Origin: CAYNLG01 sp964397995
GTDB lineage: Bacteria; Planctomycetota; Phycisphaerae; FEN-1346
NCBI GenBank assembly: GCA_964397995.1
Contig: CAYNLG010000008.1
Location: 9,979 to 73,978 of the forward strand
DNA length: 64,000 nt
Direction: 5' to 3'
In this document: in pieces, positions 18,786 through 28,318 of the stretch
Position numbering within the stretch: the first letter of the stretch is position 1
How the letters are laid out: each line of letters starts with the position of its first letter
Made by a program: the position numbers and the translations under genes
Notes under the pieces: generated by a model
What the model was told of the DNA's origin: nothing
Database searches by the model: none
The model's input: the letters and a program-made list of their open reading frames with translations, nothing else

Positions 18786-20093
18786 TCAGCGGCGCTTGTC
18801 GATCTCGAAGACGCCCACGAGGCCGTGGGCGGCACCTTGGCCACGCTGCAGGTTCGTCACAAGATACCGCAGGGCGTAGCCGAGCTGGGGCTCGATGATG
18901 TTCTCGCGCGGCAAGCCATAGCCAAGCCAGCCGATGCCCTGGACGACGAGCCGCATGCGGTCCATCATGTCCCGCAGGGCCGTGGGGTACGACCCGGGAG
19001 CCGGCGCGGCCTCCGGGTCGAAGTGCCTGGCCTCTTCGTCGAACGTTTCCAGGAGCTCCTGGACGTACCGGACGAGGGTATTCCAGCAGGCCTGGAGGTG
19101 TTCGAAGTAGTCGTTCAGCAAGTCAAAACCCTGTCGTGGCGCGTAGTCGATCAACAGGTCTCCGAGCTCGGTCCGCTGGTTGGTCTCGTGCAACGAATTC
19201 ACCGCCCGCCGCATCGACTGCGCGTGCGGGTTGTACTCGGCCGTGTCCATGTGGCGTCCGGTGAAAACCGACCGATCGAAGAACTCCAGCGGTTTGATCT
19301 CGACGCCGGCGCGGCGAGAGGCTTCGGTGATGATGTGGTCGGCCTCGGGGCGGCTCATGAGACGGAGCGTCAGGTGCTGGAGTTCGTCGCGCCGGCGCTG
19401 GCGCTCCTCTGGTTCGTAGATGTAGGAGACCACGTAGTCCATATTCAGGAGCGTCTCGGGTCGGTCGGCCCAGAGCTGCTGCCACTCGTAGGAGTAGCGA
19501 CCGAGCCAGTCGCAGACGACGATGCAGTAGTCCTCGACGCGGTCGGCGATCTCGGCGAGCAGGTCGATGGCGGTGGCGTCGTCGTTGTGGTGCGAGAAGG
19601 TGCCGAAGCTGGTGAAATAGAGGTCGAAGGGCTTCTCGTCGGTGGCAACGGGAAGGCCCTCGGTGAAGTTGCCCTGGCCGAAGCGGATTTTCGGGTTGTC
19701 CCCATAGATTTCGCGGGCCTGATTGAGCAGGTCGTCGTTCAGGTCGACGCCCTTGTAGACGCCCAGCTCCTCGTCCTTCAGGAGCAGCACGCCCATCTGG
19801 TTGAGGTGGGCGTCCTCCTGGCGGATGCCCGCCAGCAGTTCGTACCCGTCCGCGCTCCCGCAGCCGAGGTCCAGGATGCGGATCCGACGCATCAACGCCC
19901 GGCTGCGGGCGATGAGTTTCTCCAGGTGCGGCCGGAGGAAGGCGCGCGTGATCTCGTCTTCCCAGTAGCGGCGGACGTTGTCGTATTTGCCGACGAGGCC
20001 GGATTTCTTGTCATACAGGCCGCTCTTGACGGCCTCGGTGTAGGCCGGCATCTGGTCGTGTCCGGGGGCTTGGGGCGGGGTGATGGCGGTCAT
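18786..20093 (-). CDS. class I SAM-dependent methyltransferase
   Basis: The 435-residue protein has a Rossmann methyltransferase core from about residue 60: RILDLGCGSADGYELL (motif I), then VYKGVDLNDDLLNQA (motif II, acidic ribose-binding residue) and DLYFTSFGTFSHH. The C-terminal 200 residues are mostly helical and were not recognised. ATG 20093 overlaps the stop of the upstream MttB gene by four bases, so translation is coupled. No substrate can be assigned. Its place between MttB-type and AsnB-type genes suggests that it methylates an intermediate or product of the same pathway. Confidence 0.75.
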   Translation of the reverse strand: MTAITPPQAPGHDQMPAYTEAVKSGLYDKKSGLVGKYDNVRRYWEDEITRAFLRPHLEKLIARSRALMRRIRILDLGCGSADGYELLAGIRQEDAHLNQMGVLLLKDEELGVYKGVDLNDDLLNQAREIYGDNPKIRFGQGNFTEGLPVATDEKPFDLYFTSFGTFSHHNDDATAIDLLAEIADRVEDYCIVVCDWLGRYSYEWQQLWADRPETLLNMDYVVSYIYEPEERQRRRDELQHLTLRLMSRPEADHIITEASRRAGVEIKPLEFFDRSVFTGRHMDTAEYNPHAQSMRRAVNSLHETNQRTELGDLLIDYAPRQGFDLLNDYFEHLQACWNTLVRYVQELLETFDEEARHFDPEAAPAPGSYPTALRDMMDRMRLVVQGIGWLGYGLPRENIIEPQLGYALRYLVTNLQRGQGAAHGLVGVFEIDKRR

Positions 20094-21613
20094 GCCAGGT
20101 CTCCTTCACTCAGCGGCGCAAGGGCCGCATCCAGCACGCCCGGCACCTTGTCGACGACGCGTTTCGCCAGCGCCTCGTCCAGCGACGCCTCGGGCTCGGC
20201 CAGGATCGTCCGGTACCGTTCGTGGGCGGCCCGCAGCGCGCCGTCCTCGTGCTCCAGGGGATACCGTACGTAGACATCCTCGCGCGTTGGGAGCGGAAGG
20301 TGGTACATGAACGTCCGGTGGTCGCTGGCCATGACCTCGCGGATGGTCGCGACGACCGCGTCCCGCCGGTCCGGGCCGACCGCCGGCTCGCGGAACGTGC
20401 GTTTCGCGAGGTCGATGTGGGCGGCATCCATGACAGCTTGTTCGGGGCAGAAGACGTTCGTCCGCTCCAGAAGGCCGAATGCGTAATGGACGTACTGGGC
20501 GCCGCTGCGAGGCACCGTCAGGTACGTCAGCAGCTTCTCAACGGTGGCCTGGATTCCGGGCACGGCCGCGTCGGCCACGCCGGAGGTCGAGTAGCAGGGG
20601 ATGCCGTAGAAGCGGGCCATCTGGGCGCAGGAGGCGTTGTAGTGAACGAACTCTGGCGCGCCGTACATGTCGCTCAAGGTGTCGAGCCGGGTGCGCACCG
20701 GCACCGCCCCGTACAGGACGGGCGCCCCGGGCGAGACCAGCTGGTTCAGCGTGACGCCCGCAAGGAGCTCGGCGTTGATCTGGGCGACCATGCCGAACTC
20801 GTCGAAGGGGCCTGTCGCGCCGCCCATGGGGCAACTCGAGATGACCACCGGCGCCCGCCGCCGCGAGATCGCGATGAGCTTGGCGGCGGTGTCGTCGACG
20901 ATCTGGAACGGGCTCTTGATGACGCAGGTGATGAACGAGAGGACCGGGTTCGCTTCGAAGGCCTCTTCGCCGCCGGCCAGGATGTGGCCGAGGGTGAGGA
21001 CGTCGTCGAGGGCCTCGAGGTTCGTCAGGCCGGCCTGAACGTGCTTGGTGAGGTGGGCGAGGCTCGCCAGGAACTTGTTGACGTCCTTGTTCCGGTCGGT
21101 CACCTCGGCGTCCTGGATGTTGACGCACCGGATGAAGAAGTCGACCGGGTCTAGCTTCTCGGCCAGGTGAGCCGCGCGGCACAGGCGGGCGATGGAACCG
21201 GGTTGCCGCGTGAATGTCGGGCGTCCTTCGTCGAAGCCTACGTCGAGCCACACATTCGTCTCCGAGCCGGTGCCGAAGCGGACGCGGGGTTCGGCGGCAT
21301 CGAGGACCAGGCGGTTGGCAGGGTCGCGGGCCCCGAGAACGATCCGCGACGGGGCCGACGCGAGGGCCTGGTCGAGCACCTTGTCGGGGACGCGGATGCG
21401 GCGGCAGTTGCCGGCGTCCTCGACGGTGGCCCCGGCCTTCTCGAAGACCTCAGTCGCCTCGTCGTTATAGCTGTAGAGGCCGGGGTCCTGGAGCAGCTCA
21501 CGGCTGACGCCGTCAATCAGGCGGACCTGGTCGAGGCTCAGGCGCTCCTCGGGCCGCACCAGCACGCCCTCGCGTTGGGTCGGCGTCTCGGTTTGGGCGG
21601 CGGTCGTGCTCAC
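20090..21613 (-). CDS. trimethylamine methyltransferase (MttB) family protein, first copy
   Basis: This 507-residue protein has the MttB-superfamily TIM-barrel layout: LVRPEERLSLDQVRLIDGVS at the start, VRFGTGSETNVWLDV, the CPMGGATGPF segment and RFYGIPCYSTSGVADA. MttB enzymes move a methyl group from a quaternary or tertiary amine to a corrinoid protein. The frame has no internal amber codon, so this is a non-pyrrolysine member, as in glycine betaine or proline betaine demethylases. It starts at GTG 21613, 14 bases after the stop of the second MttB gene, behind AGGAGA. No corrinoid protein or reactivase is encoded in the window. Confidence 0.82.
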   Translation of the reverse strand: MSTTAAQTETPTQREGVLVRPEERLSLDQVRLIDGVSRELLQDPGLYSYNDEATEVFEKAGATVEDAGNCRRIRVPDKVLDQALASAPSRIVLGARDPANRLVLDAAEPRVRFGTGSETNVWLDVGFDEGRPTFTRQPGSIARLCRAAHLAEKLDPVDFFIRCVNIQDAEVTDRNKDVNKFLASLAHLTKHVQAGLTNLEALDDVLTLGHILAGGEEAFEANPVLSFITCVIKSPFQIVDDTAAKLIAISRRRAPVVISSCPMGGATGPFDEFGMVAQINAELLAGVTLNQLVSPGAPVLYGAVPVRTRLDTLSDMYGAPEFVHYNASCAQMARFYGIPCYSTSGVADAAVPGIQATVEKLLTYLTVPRSGAQYVHYAFGLLERTNVFCPEQAVMDAAHIDLAKRTFREPAVGPDRRDAVVATIREVMASDHRTFMYHLPLPTREDVYVRYPLEHEDGALRAAHERYRTILAEPEASLDEALAKRVVDKVPGVLDAALAPLSEGDLA

Positions 21614-21627
21614 GGGAGTCTCCTGCC

Positions 21628-23121
21628 TCAGGCCTTGGGGACGCCGCTGTGGGCGACGGCCTGGATCTCGGGGAACTGCTCCAGAATCTGCTCTCGCACC
21701 TCGGGGTTGAGGCGGCTCGCGGGCGGGGCCGCGCGGATCTCCCGGACCTTGGCCCGGGCCTTGGCGAGCGCCGCATCCGTGGCGGGGTCGTACTGGTCGC
21801 GCTTCTCGCGGCTCGCCAGCCGGGTCATGTAGAACTCGTCCCGCATGTGCTTCAGAGTGTGCGGTTCCATGAGAAAGTCCTGGGCCGGCCCCTTTTCCAG
21901 GATGACGTCGAGACCGAGGCGGTCATCGTCCACCTCGATGCCCCGGAGCACCCGCTGGCACATGCCGAGGATTTCGTTGTCGACCACCAGCTTCTCGTAA
22001 GAGACGGTCAGGTCGGCCTCCATCAGGCCGGCAATGTCGTGGATGTAGTTGGCACCGGACATGGCCACCAAGAGGCTCGACATCGCGCTCTCGTAGGCGG
22101 CTTGCACGTCGAGCTCCTTGGCGTCGGTGGTACCGCCCGTCGAGTAGAGCGGAATCTGAAGGTGCTGAGCGACCTGGGAGACGGCGGCGTTGATCATGGC
22201 CCGTTCGATGGGGCCGCCGAGGTGGTCCATGGTGTGGAGGTTCGGGATCGAACCGACGGAACCGCAGATGCCGGGGGCGCCGCGCCGGACGGACTGGACC
22301 AGCGCGATGCCGCCCACGGTTTCCGCCACGTGGAGCAGTACGTTGGCCGCCAGCGTCACCGGCGAGGTGGTGCCGCAGATCGGCTCGGTCGGGACGACGA
22401 CGGGGAGCCCCTCGCGGGCGAGGAAACAGGTCATCTCACCATAGTCGTCGTCGATCTTGAGGGGGCTGATGACGAGGGTAATGAACGAGACGAAAGGCCG
22501 GGCCCGCAGCGCGTCGGCGGAGCCGGCGATGAGTTCGGCCATCTCGACGACGCGCCGGCAGCCGCCGAGGGTGTAGATGCCGCCCATCACGTGCTTGGTT
22601 GTCTGGTCGAAGGCGTGGAAGAAGCGGTTGGAGTCGATGTGTTCGCGGTCCTCGACGTCGTGAGGGAACACATTGATCGTGAAGAGGTGGATGTTGTCTA
22701 GGGCGTCAACCATGCGGGCGTTAAGGGCCACGTCGGCAACGGTCGAGGGCCGGCGCTCGCCCGTGTCGGGGTCGAGCACGTAGATGGCCGTGCCGCCCGT
22801 GCCGTAGTGGACACGGCTGCCTTCGAGGACGCAGTCATAGGCGCCCTCGGCGTCGCGCGAGGCGAGTGTGATCGACGAGGGGTTGCTGTCGATGGCGTCC
22901 TCGACGAGGCTGCGCGGGAGGCGGACGGTCGGGGTCTCGACGTCGACCTCGGCGCCGGCCTTCGAAAAGGCTTCCCGGGCGGTCGCGGAGTAAACGGCCA
23001 TGCCGGCCTTCTCGAGCACCTCGAGGGCGGCCGTGACGATCCGAGTCACATCCGCCTCGGCCAGGGGCCGGTAGAGCTGCGCCGGGAGCCCCAGCTTCGC
23101 GTGTCTGGGTCGGTCTGTCAC
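21628..23121 (-). CDS. trimethylamine methyltransferase (MttB) family protein, second copy
   Basis: The 497-residue protein is the first gene of the operon. GTG 23121 is chosen because GGTAAGGAA lies at the right distance, and MttB similarity (LPAQLYRPLAEADVTRIVTAALEVLE, split here for length) begins directly after it; the in-frame stretch up to 23337 shows none. Family features are VHYGTGGTAIYVLD, EPICGTTSPVTLAAN and HLQIPLYSTGGTTDAKELD. No internal amber codon occurs, so pyrrolysine is not used. It differs clearly from the adjacent copy, so the two may act on different substrates or form a heteromer. The 264-base leader is described among the findings. Confidence 0.82.
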   Translation of the reverse strand: MTDRPRHAKLGLPAQLYRPLAEADVTRIVTAALEVLEKAGMAVYSATAREAFSKAGAEVDVETPTVRLPRSLVEDAIDSNPSSITLASRDAEGAYDCVLEGSRVHYGTGGTAIYVLDPDTGERRPSTVADVALNARMVDALDNIHLFTINVFPHDVEDREHIDSNRFFHAFDQTTKHVMGGIYTLGGCRRVVEMAELIAGSADALRARPFVSFITLVISPLKIDDDYGEMTCFLAREGLPVVVPTEPICGTTSPVTLAANVLLHVAETVGGIALVQSVRRGAPGICGSVGSIPNLHTMDHLGGPIERAMINAAVSQVAQHLQIPLYSTGGTTDAKELDVQAAYESAMSSLLVAMSGANYIHDIAGLMEADLTVSYEKLVVDNEILGMCQRVLRGIEVDDDRLGLDVILEKGPAQDFLMEPHTLKHMRDEFYMTRLASREKRDQYDPATDAALAKARAKVREIRAAPPASRLNPEVREQILEQFPEIQAVAHSGVPKA

Positions 23122-23385
23122 CTGCGGTTCCTTACCGTGGTTCTGTGTCCATGCGTGGCAAGGCGCTGTCGGCGCCGTCCCCGTCCGCGCGGCCACTTGG
23201 CCGTGCGTGGGCGACACCATGGTGCTCGTGCCGGGACTGCTGACCAGCGGCCGGCCGCTCACTCGCGGGCCGCACCGCGGAAGAGGGAAGGGCGGCGTCC
23301 GACTCGTCTTGCCTGTTTTCCATAAATACTTTACCATGAACGACGCGCGCGGTCCAGGGGAAAACCGAGGAAGCCCCGACCCGCA

Positions 23386-25446
23386 CTACGCCTCATCGCT
23401 GTCGAAGTCCTTGTGGCCCAAGAGCTTGGCGTTGATGGCCACGATGACCGTCGAGAGCGACATGATGATGGCGCCTGCCGCCGGCGACAGAACGACCCCC
23501 ACGCCCGCCAGCACGCCGGCCGCCAGCGGAATCGTCACCGCGTTGTAGGCCGTCGCCCAGAACAGGTTCTGGATCATCTTGGCATGGGTCGCCTTCGCGA
23601 GGCGCACCACCGTGACAACCCGCGACGGCTTGCTCTCGACGAGCACCACGTCGGCCGACTCGATGGCCACGTCCGTCCCCGCGCCGATGGCGATGCCGAG
23701 GTCGGCCTCGACCAAGGCGGCCGCGTCATTCACGCCGTCGCCGACCATGGCCACCGTCCGTCCCTGGCCGCGCGCGTCCCTGATGCGGTCGGCCTTGGCA
23801 TCAGGCAGAACCTCGGCAAAGGTGTCGTCGAGGCCGATCTCCCCCGCGACCCAGGCGGCCACGGCCTGGGTGTCGCCTGTCAGCATCATCACCTGGACGC
23901 CCATGTCACGGAGGGCTCTGACGGCCTCGCGGCTGTCGGCGCGGATGACGTCGGCAAGGCCGATGGCGCCGACGGGCTCGTCGGCGGCGAGGACCGTGAC
24001 GACCGTCCGGCCCTTCTGCTTGAGCGGCCGGATGGCGTCGCCGTCGATGTTGATGGTCTGCTCCCGGAGGTACCCCGGCGAGACGACCTTCACGTTGATG
24101 CCGTCCACGGTCGCCTGGGCGCCCCTGCCAGGGATGGCCTCGAAGTCCTTGGGGGAGGCGACGCCGAGACCCCGTTCCTCGGCGGCCGCGACAATGCCCT
24201 GGGCGATCGGGTGCTCGGAGTGGCTTTCGACCGCAGCCGCCATGGCAAGAACCTCACCCTCGTCGTGGTCGCCGAATGCAATGACCTCTTCGACGCCGAA
24301 GCGGCCCTCGGTTAGGGTGCCGGTCTTGTCGAAGACGACGACGTCCAGGTCTCGGGCCTGTTCGAAGGCCGACCGGTCGCGAATCAGCAGCCCCCGCTGG
24401 GCGGCCATGGCCGTCGAGACCGCCACCACCAGCGGCAGCGCGAGCCCGAGGGCATGAGGGCACGTGATGACCATCACCGTCACGGACCGCTCCAATGAGA
24501 ATGGAAATGTCTCACCCAGCAGCAGCCAGACTGTGAGCGTCGCCGAGCCAGCAAGGATCGCGATGCCCGTGAGCCACATCGCCGCCCGATCCGCGAGGTC
24601 CTGCGTCTGCGAGCGGCTCTCCTGGGCACGACGGACGGTCTCTACGACCTGGGAGAGGTAGGTCGCGTCGCCAGTCTTCTCGGTCTCGACGGTGACGGTG
24701 GCCTCGCCGTTGACGATGCCGCCGATGACCTCGTCCCCTTCGCCTTTCTCTACGGGCTGGCTCTCGCCGGTGACGGCCGACTGGTCGACGCTGGTGCGGC
24801 CCTCAACGACGCGGCCGTCGACGGGCACTTTCTCGCCGGGCTTGACCAGGACGCGATCGCCCTCCCGCAGGTCCTGGACGGGAACGTCTTCGGTCTTGCC
24901 GTCGTTGGTGAGGCGGTGGGCTTCCGAGGGCATGAGTTCGGCCAGCTTCTCGAGCGCCGAGGAGGCACTCATCACCGAGCGCATCTCCAGCCAGTGACCG
25001 AGGAGCATGATGTCGACCAACGTCGCGAGTTCCCAGAAGAAGACTTTCTCGCCCGTGAGGCCGAAGACGACCACCGTGCTGTAGCCGTAGGCGACGGAAA
25101 TTGCCAAGCCGATCAGCGTCATCATGCCCGGCTGCCGCTTGCGCAGCTCGTCCACCAAGCCCTTCAGGAACGGCCACCCCCCGTACAGGTAGACCGCCGT
25201 CGCGAAGGCGAACTGGACATAGGGGCTGCCCGGGAAGGCAAGCGACTCCTTCAGTCCGAGCCAGCCCTGGATCATGGGCGAGAGGGCAAGAACCGGCAGG
25301 GTCAGGCCGAAGGATATCCAGAACCTGCGGCGGAAGTCGGCGGCCATGTGAGCGTGGTGGTCCTGGCGGTTGCCGCGCTGACCGTGGCTTCGGTGGTCAC
25401 CGCCGTCGCAAGGGGTGTCCGGGTTGGCTGCTTGGTCGCTTGTCAC
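23386..25446 (-). CDS. copB: CopB-type copper/metal P-type ATPase
   Basis: The 686-residue P1B ATPase exports metal across the inner membrane using ATP. It has a His-rich N-terminus ([17 protein letters not shown]) instead of a CxxC metal-binding domain, the membrane motif CPH in [16 protein letters not shown], the phosphorylation site [13 protein letters not shown] in the actuator domain and [10 protein letters not shown] in the hinge. CPH with a His-rich head is the P1B-3 (CopB) pattern; proposed substrates are Cu(II), Cu(I) or Ag. GTG 25446 starts six bases after the glycosylase stop, so the two genes form an operon. The stretch after it up to the MttB operon carries no gene. Confidence 0.88.
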   Translation of the reverse strand: MTSDQAANPDTPCDGGDHRSHGQRGNRQDHHAHMAADFRRRFWISFGLTLPVLALSPMIQGWLGLKESLAFPGSPYVQFAFATAVYLYGGWPFLKGLVDELRKRQPGMMTLIGLAISVAYGYSTVVVFGLTGEKVFFWELATLVDIMLLGHWLEMRSVMSASSALEKLAELMPSEAHRLTNDGKTEDVPVQDLREGDRVLVKPGEKVPVDGRVVEGRTSVDQSAVTGESQPVEKGEGDEVIGGIVNGEATVTVETEKTGDATYLSQVVETVRRAQESRSQTQDLADRAAMWLTGIAILAGSATLTVWLLLGETFPFSLERSVTVMVITCPHALGLALPLVVAVSTAMAAQRGLLIRDRSAFEQARDLDVVVFDKTGTLTEGRFGVEEVIAFGDHDEGEVLAMAAAVESHSEHPIAQGIVAAAEERGLGVASPKDFEAIPGRGAQATVDGINVKVVSPGYLREQTINIDGDAIRPLKQKGRTVVTVLAADEPVGAIGLADVIRADSREAVRALRDMGVQVMMLTGDTQAVAAWVAGEIGLDDTFAEVLPDAKADRIRDARGQGRTVAMVGDGVNDAAALVEADLGIAIGAGTDVAIESADVVLVESKPSRVVTVVRLAKATHAKMIQNLFWATAYNAVTIPLAAGVLAGVGVVLSPAAGAIIMSLSTVIVAINAKLLGHKDFDSDEA

Positions 25447-25452
25447 GGATCC

Positions 25453-26238
25453 TCACTCGCTCTGGCACTGGGGACAGACGTACCCGCTCCGCCCGCTGAT
25501 CGTGACCTTTTCGACGGTCCCCCCGCACCGGGGACAGGGCTCGCCTTCACCACGGCGGTCGCGCAGGTAGCCGTCCGGGAAGCCGCCCCCGTGAACGGCT
25601 TCGCGGATGCCCACGCGCAGGACGCGCCGCATGACGCGGTACAGGTTCTTGAGGCGGTCCTCGCCCAGGTCGGCTACGGTGGCCTTCGGATGGATGCCGG
25701 CTTGGAACAGGACCTCGTCGGTCCAGACGTTGCCAAGGCCGGCGATGACCTCCTGGTTCATGAGGGCGCCCTTGATCGAGCCCCGCCGATCGCTGAGGAT
25801 ACCAAGGAACTCGTCGCGGCTTAGCCGCATGGCGTCGGGCCCCACGTCGTGGGCCTCGACGAAGGATTCGGGGCTGTCGGCAAGGCTGATGGCGCCGAGC
25901 TTCCGCGTGTTGACGTATGCGAAGTGGTAGTCGTTGTCGAAGTCGAGACGGAGCTGGGTGTGGTCCGGGGCATCGCCCGGGTCCTTGCAGTACCGGACGC
26001 CGCCGGTCATGCCGAAGTGCAGGGCGAGGTGGTGCGCGTCACCGTTCAGGGCCGCCAGCAACCACTTGCCGTGGCGGTGGGTGCCGGCAAGGGCGGTTCC
26101 GGTTAGGGTTTTTCTCAGGCGGTCCCGGGAGACTTCGAGAAGTCTGTCGGCCCCCACGTCGACGCCGATGATGCGTTTGTGCAGGACGGTCGCCACCATA
26201 TAGCGGCGAAAGCCTTCGACGTCGGGCAGTTCAGGCAC
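25453..26238 (-). CDS. Fpg/Nei-family DNA glycosylase
   Basis: This 261-residue base-excision repair enzyme removes oxidised bases and cleaves the abasic site. It starts at GTG 26238, giving M-PELPDVE with the catalytic Pro2 and Glu3; the longer open frame lacks this and is rejected. Lys58 in HRHGKW, the helix-two-turn-helix GALMNQEVIAGLGNVWTDE and a C-terminal zinc finger (CPRC, 16 residues, CPQC) are all present. The DNA-intercalating loop and VNTRKLG fit the family. Whether it is Fpg (8-oxoguanine) or an Nei-like paralogue is not decided. It is followed directly by copB; the two share an oxidative or metal-stress theme. AAGGAGG precedes the start by ten bases. Confidence 0.88.
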   Translation of the reverse strand: MPELPDVEGFRRYMVATVLHKRIIGVDVGADRLLEVSRDRLRKTLTGTALAGTHRHGKWLLAALNGDAHHLALHFGMTGGVRYCKDPGDAPDHTQLRLDFDNDYHFAYVNTRKLGAISLADSPESFVEAHDVGPDAMRLSRDEFLGILSDRRGSIKGALMNQEVIAGLGNVWTDEVLFQAGIHPKATVADLGEDRLKNLYRVMRRVLRVGIREAVHGGGFPDGYLRDRRGEGEPCPRCGGTVEKVTISGRSGYVCPQCQSE

Positions 26239-26494
26239 GGCCACCGACCTCCTTCTTCGCCCGGCCGCACCGGGCTCGGTTGCTGGCTTCAGACCGTGCC
26301 CGAGTCTAACGCCGTTTGGGGCACAGGCGGGGCAGAAAGCGAGATCGTTCTCTCCGCATGGGGGAACGTCCCAGGCCGTCTTCAGAAGTCTTCGGTAGAG
26401 GCGCCCTGTCGCCGTCCGATGGGCGGGTGCCGCGCCTCCGCGTACCATCTTCAACGAGCAGACGTGCGCGACATCTTCGCAAAGGAGCGGCGCC

Positions 26495-26824
26495 ATGGAG
26501 ACCATCACCCGCGACGAACTCAGGCAGATGATGGAGCAGAACGGCGACTTGACCCTCGTCGAGGTCCTCGGCCCGCAGTACTACAAGAAGTACCACCTGC
26601 CTGGGGCGAGCAACGTGCCTGTGGGGGACGAGCATTTCGAGGAGGCAATCCAAAAGGCCGCGCCGGACAAGAGCAAGCCGATCGTCGTCTACTGCCAGAA
26701 CGAGGAGTGCCCGGCTTCGGCCAAGGCCGCCCGGCGCCTCGATGCGATGGGCTACCAGAAGGTCTATGACTATGAAGCCGGCAAGGAGGACTGGAAAGAG
26801 GCCGGCTTCGAGACGGAGTCCTGA
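26495..26824 (+). CDS. single-domain rhodanese-like sulfurtransferase
   Basis: The 109-residue protein consists of one rhodanese domain. Features are ITRDELRQMM, the HLPGASNVP turn and the active-site loop VVYCQNEECPAS, with Cys67 as the likely persulfide carrier. The loop differs from the CRxGxR of thiosulfate:cyanide enzymes, and the second Cys72 could make it redox-active. The N-terminal VEVLGPQYYKKYHLPGA is typical of small cytosolic members. AAAGGAG lies before ATG 26495. It is transcribed divergently from the fpg-copB operon across 256 bases and is followed 44 bases later by a glycosyltransferase gene. A role in sulfur transfer or disulfide signalling is inferred. Confidence 0.85.
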   Translation: METITRDELRQMMEQNGDLTLVEVLGPQYYKKYHLPGASNVPVGDEHFEEAIQKAAPDKSKPIVVYCQNEECPASAKAARRLDAMGYQKVYDYEAGKEDWKEAGFETES

Positions 26825-26868
26825 CCGTACGCCCTCGGTGGTCGCGACGGTCTCGTCGGAGAGGTGCG

Positions 26869-28143
26869 ATGCGCATCCTGATGGTCACGAACGCCTACCC
26901 GCCTCTCGGCGGGGGAGTGGCTAGGGCTGTGCGTACCTTCGCGCAGGCGTACCGCGACCTCGGAGAAGAGGTGCTGGTGGTCGCCCCGGAGACCACGGGC
27001 CGTCCCGACGCCGAGGACGGCGTGTTACGGGTTCCGTCGATCGAGTGGCCGTTCGAGCATCCCATCGCCTTCGGACTGCCGGTGCCCGGGTTGCTGACCC
27101 GACGGGTGGATGCCTTCCGCCCTGAAATCATCCATAGCCACCACCCGTTCTGGCTGGGTGACACGGCGGTGCGGCTGGCGTCGACGCGGGGCGTGCCGCT
27201 GGTCTTTACCTACCACACGCGCTACGCCGAGCACGTCCACTACATGCTTAAGGGCGACGGGTCGCCTTTGCTGGAGCGTTTTGTCGCGCGCCTGGCCGCA
27301 GAGTATACGAAGCTCTGCGACCAGGTCTTTGCCCCGACGTCCAGCACGCGCGACCTGCTGGTGGAGCGAGGCGTGGCGGTGCCGATTGCGGTCGTACCCA
27401 CCGGCGTGGATGTCCGCCGCTTCGCACGCGGAACGGGTGCGGGACTGCGGCGCCGGCTGGGCATACCGGCCGAGGCGCTCGTCGTCGGCCACGTCGGGCG
27501 CCTGGCCCTCGAGAAGAACCTGGGATTTCTTGCGAGAGCCGTGGCGCAAGCTTTGCAGAACCGGCCCGACGTGCATGCTCTGTTCGTCGGCCAAGGCCGG
27601 TCGGAAGCCAAAATCCGGAGGACGTTCGAGCGGCGCGGCCTCGGGCGGCGGGTGCATATGCCGGGCCGGCTGAGTGGCTCTGACCTGGTGGGCGCCTACC
27701 ACGCGATGGACCTCTTCGCCTTCGCGTCGAAAACCGAGACACAGGGGTTGGTTCTGGCTGAGGCCATGGCCGCCGGCCTGCCGGTCGTGGCACTGCAGGC
27801 ACCGGGGTCGCGGGACATTGTCCGCGACGGTGAGAATGGATACTTGGTCCGGGACGATGACAAGGTGGCGTTTGCCGGCGCGATCTCACGCCTGCTCGAG
27901 CAGCCCCGCAGCGCGCGACGCGCCCTCGGCGACGCGGCAGTCAGGACTGCGGAAGGGCGGGGCACGGCGTTGTGTGCCCAGAGGGCGTTGCGGTTGTACG
28001 ACCAGTTGATCGCCAGGAGCGCGGCCGGGTCGCCCGTGGAGACCGGCCGTTGGAACTGGGTCGGCCGGCGGCTTCAGGCCGAGGTCGACCTGTGGTCAGC
28101 GGGGGCGGAGGCGGCCTCGGACGCGTTTGACACGCTTTTCTGA
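26869..28143 (+). CDS. GT4-family glycosyltransferase
   Basis: The 424-residue protein has the GT-B fold of family 4. MVTNAYPPLGGGVARAVRTF is the acceptor-side Gly loop, HSHHPFWLGD follows, and the nucleotide-sugar domain has VVGHVGRLALEKNL and the EX7E motif in ETQGLVLAEAMAAGLPVVA. Such retaining transferases move a sugar from a nucleotide donor to a lipid or saccharide. The C-terminal 70 residues (after LIARSAAGSP) are an extra, possibly membrane-associating tail. The order resembles enzymes that glycosylate diacylglycerol or phosphatidylinositol, but neither donor nor acceptor can be read from the sequence. Confidence 0.82.
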   Translation: MRILMVTNAYPPLGGGVARAVRTFAQAYRDLGEEVLVVAPETTGRPDAEDGVLRVPSIEWPFEHPIAFGLPVPGLLTRRVDAFRPEIIHSHHPFWLGDTAVRLASTRGVPLVFTYHTRYAEHVHYMLKGDGSPLLERFVARLAAEYTKLCDQVFAPTSSTRDLLVERGVAVPIAVVPTGVDVRRFARGTGAGLRRRLGIPAEALVVGHVGRLALEKNLGFLARAVAQALQNRPDVHALFVGQGRSEAKIRRTFERRGLGRRVHMPGRLSGSDLVGAYHAMDLFAFASKTETQGLVLAEAMAAGLPVVALQAPGSRDIVRDGENGYLVRDDDKVAFAGAISRLLEQPRSARRALGDAAVRTAEGRGTALCAQRALRLYDQLIARSAAGSPVETGRWNWVGRRLQAEVDLWSAGAEAASDAFDTLF

Positions 28144-28318
28144 GCCCGCCCGCGAGACTTTCTCCCACCTCACGAGTAGACGGGCGCCTACCCGAGTGCC
28201 CAAGCCCCTCGGATTGTGTGGCCCTGCTGTGCCGGCGACACTGGAGAGGCACCACACGGAGGCGCCGATGGCGGCGTCGCGACACGAACGAACGCTCAGT
28301 CCGAAAGGAGCCCCACCC

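Noticed and set aside
15672..20273. A 1533-codon open frame antisense to the AsnB/methyltransferase genes
   Set aside because: It mirrors the codon structure of the real genes in GC-rich DNA, has no family similarity, and the minus-strand genes have complete motifs. The same applies to long antisense frames at 7988-10402, 49557-53021 and 53346-56333.
20090..23121. Pyrrolysine use in the MttB proteins
   Set aside because: Neither gene has an internal TAG; both frames are open over the entire family length.
23122..23340. Cobalamin or SAM riboswitch in the MttB leader
   Set aside because: Neither the B12-box nor the SAM core motifs could be found on the minus strand; only simple palindromes are present.
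26239..26508. N-terminal extension of the Fpg-type protein
   Set aside because: The catalytic Pro must follow directly after the start residue, so GTG 26238 is the only sensible start; the extension has no family similarity.
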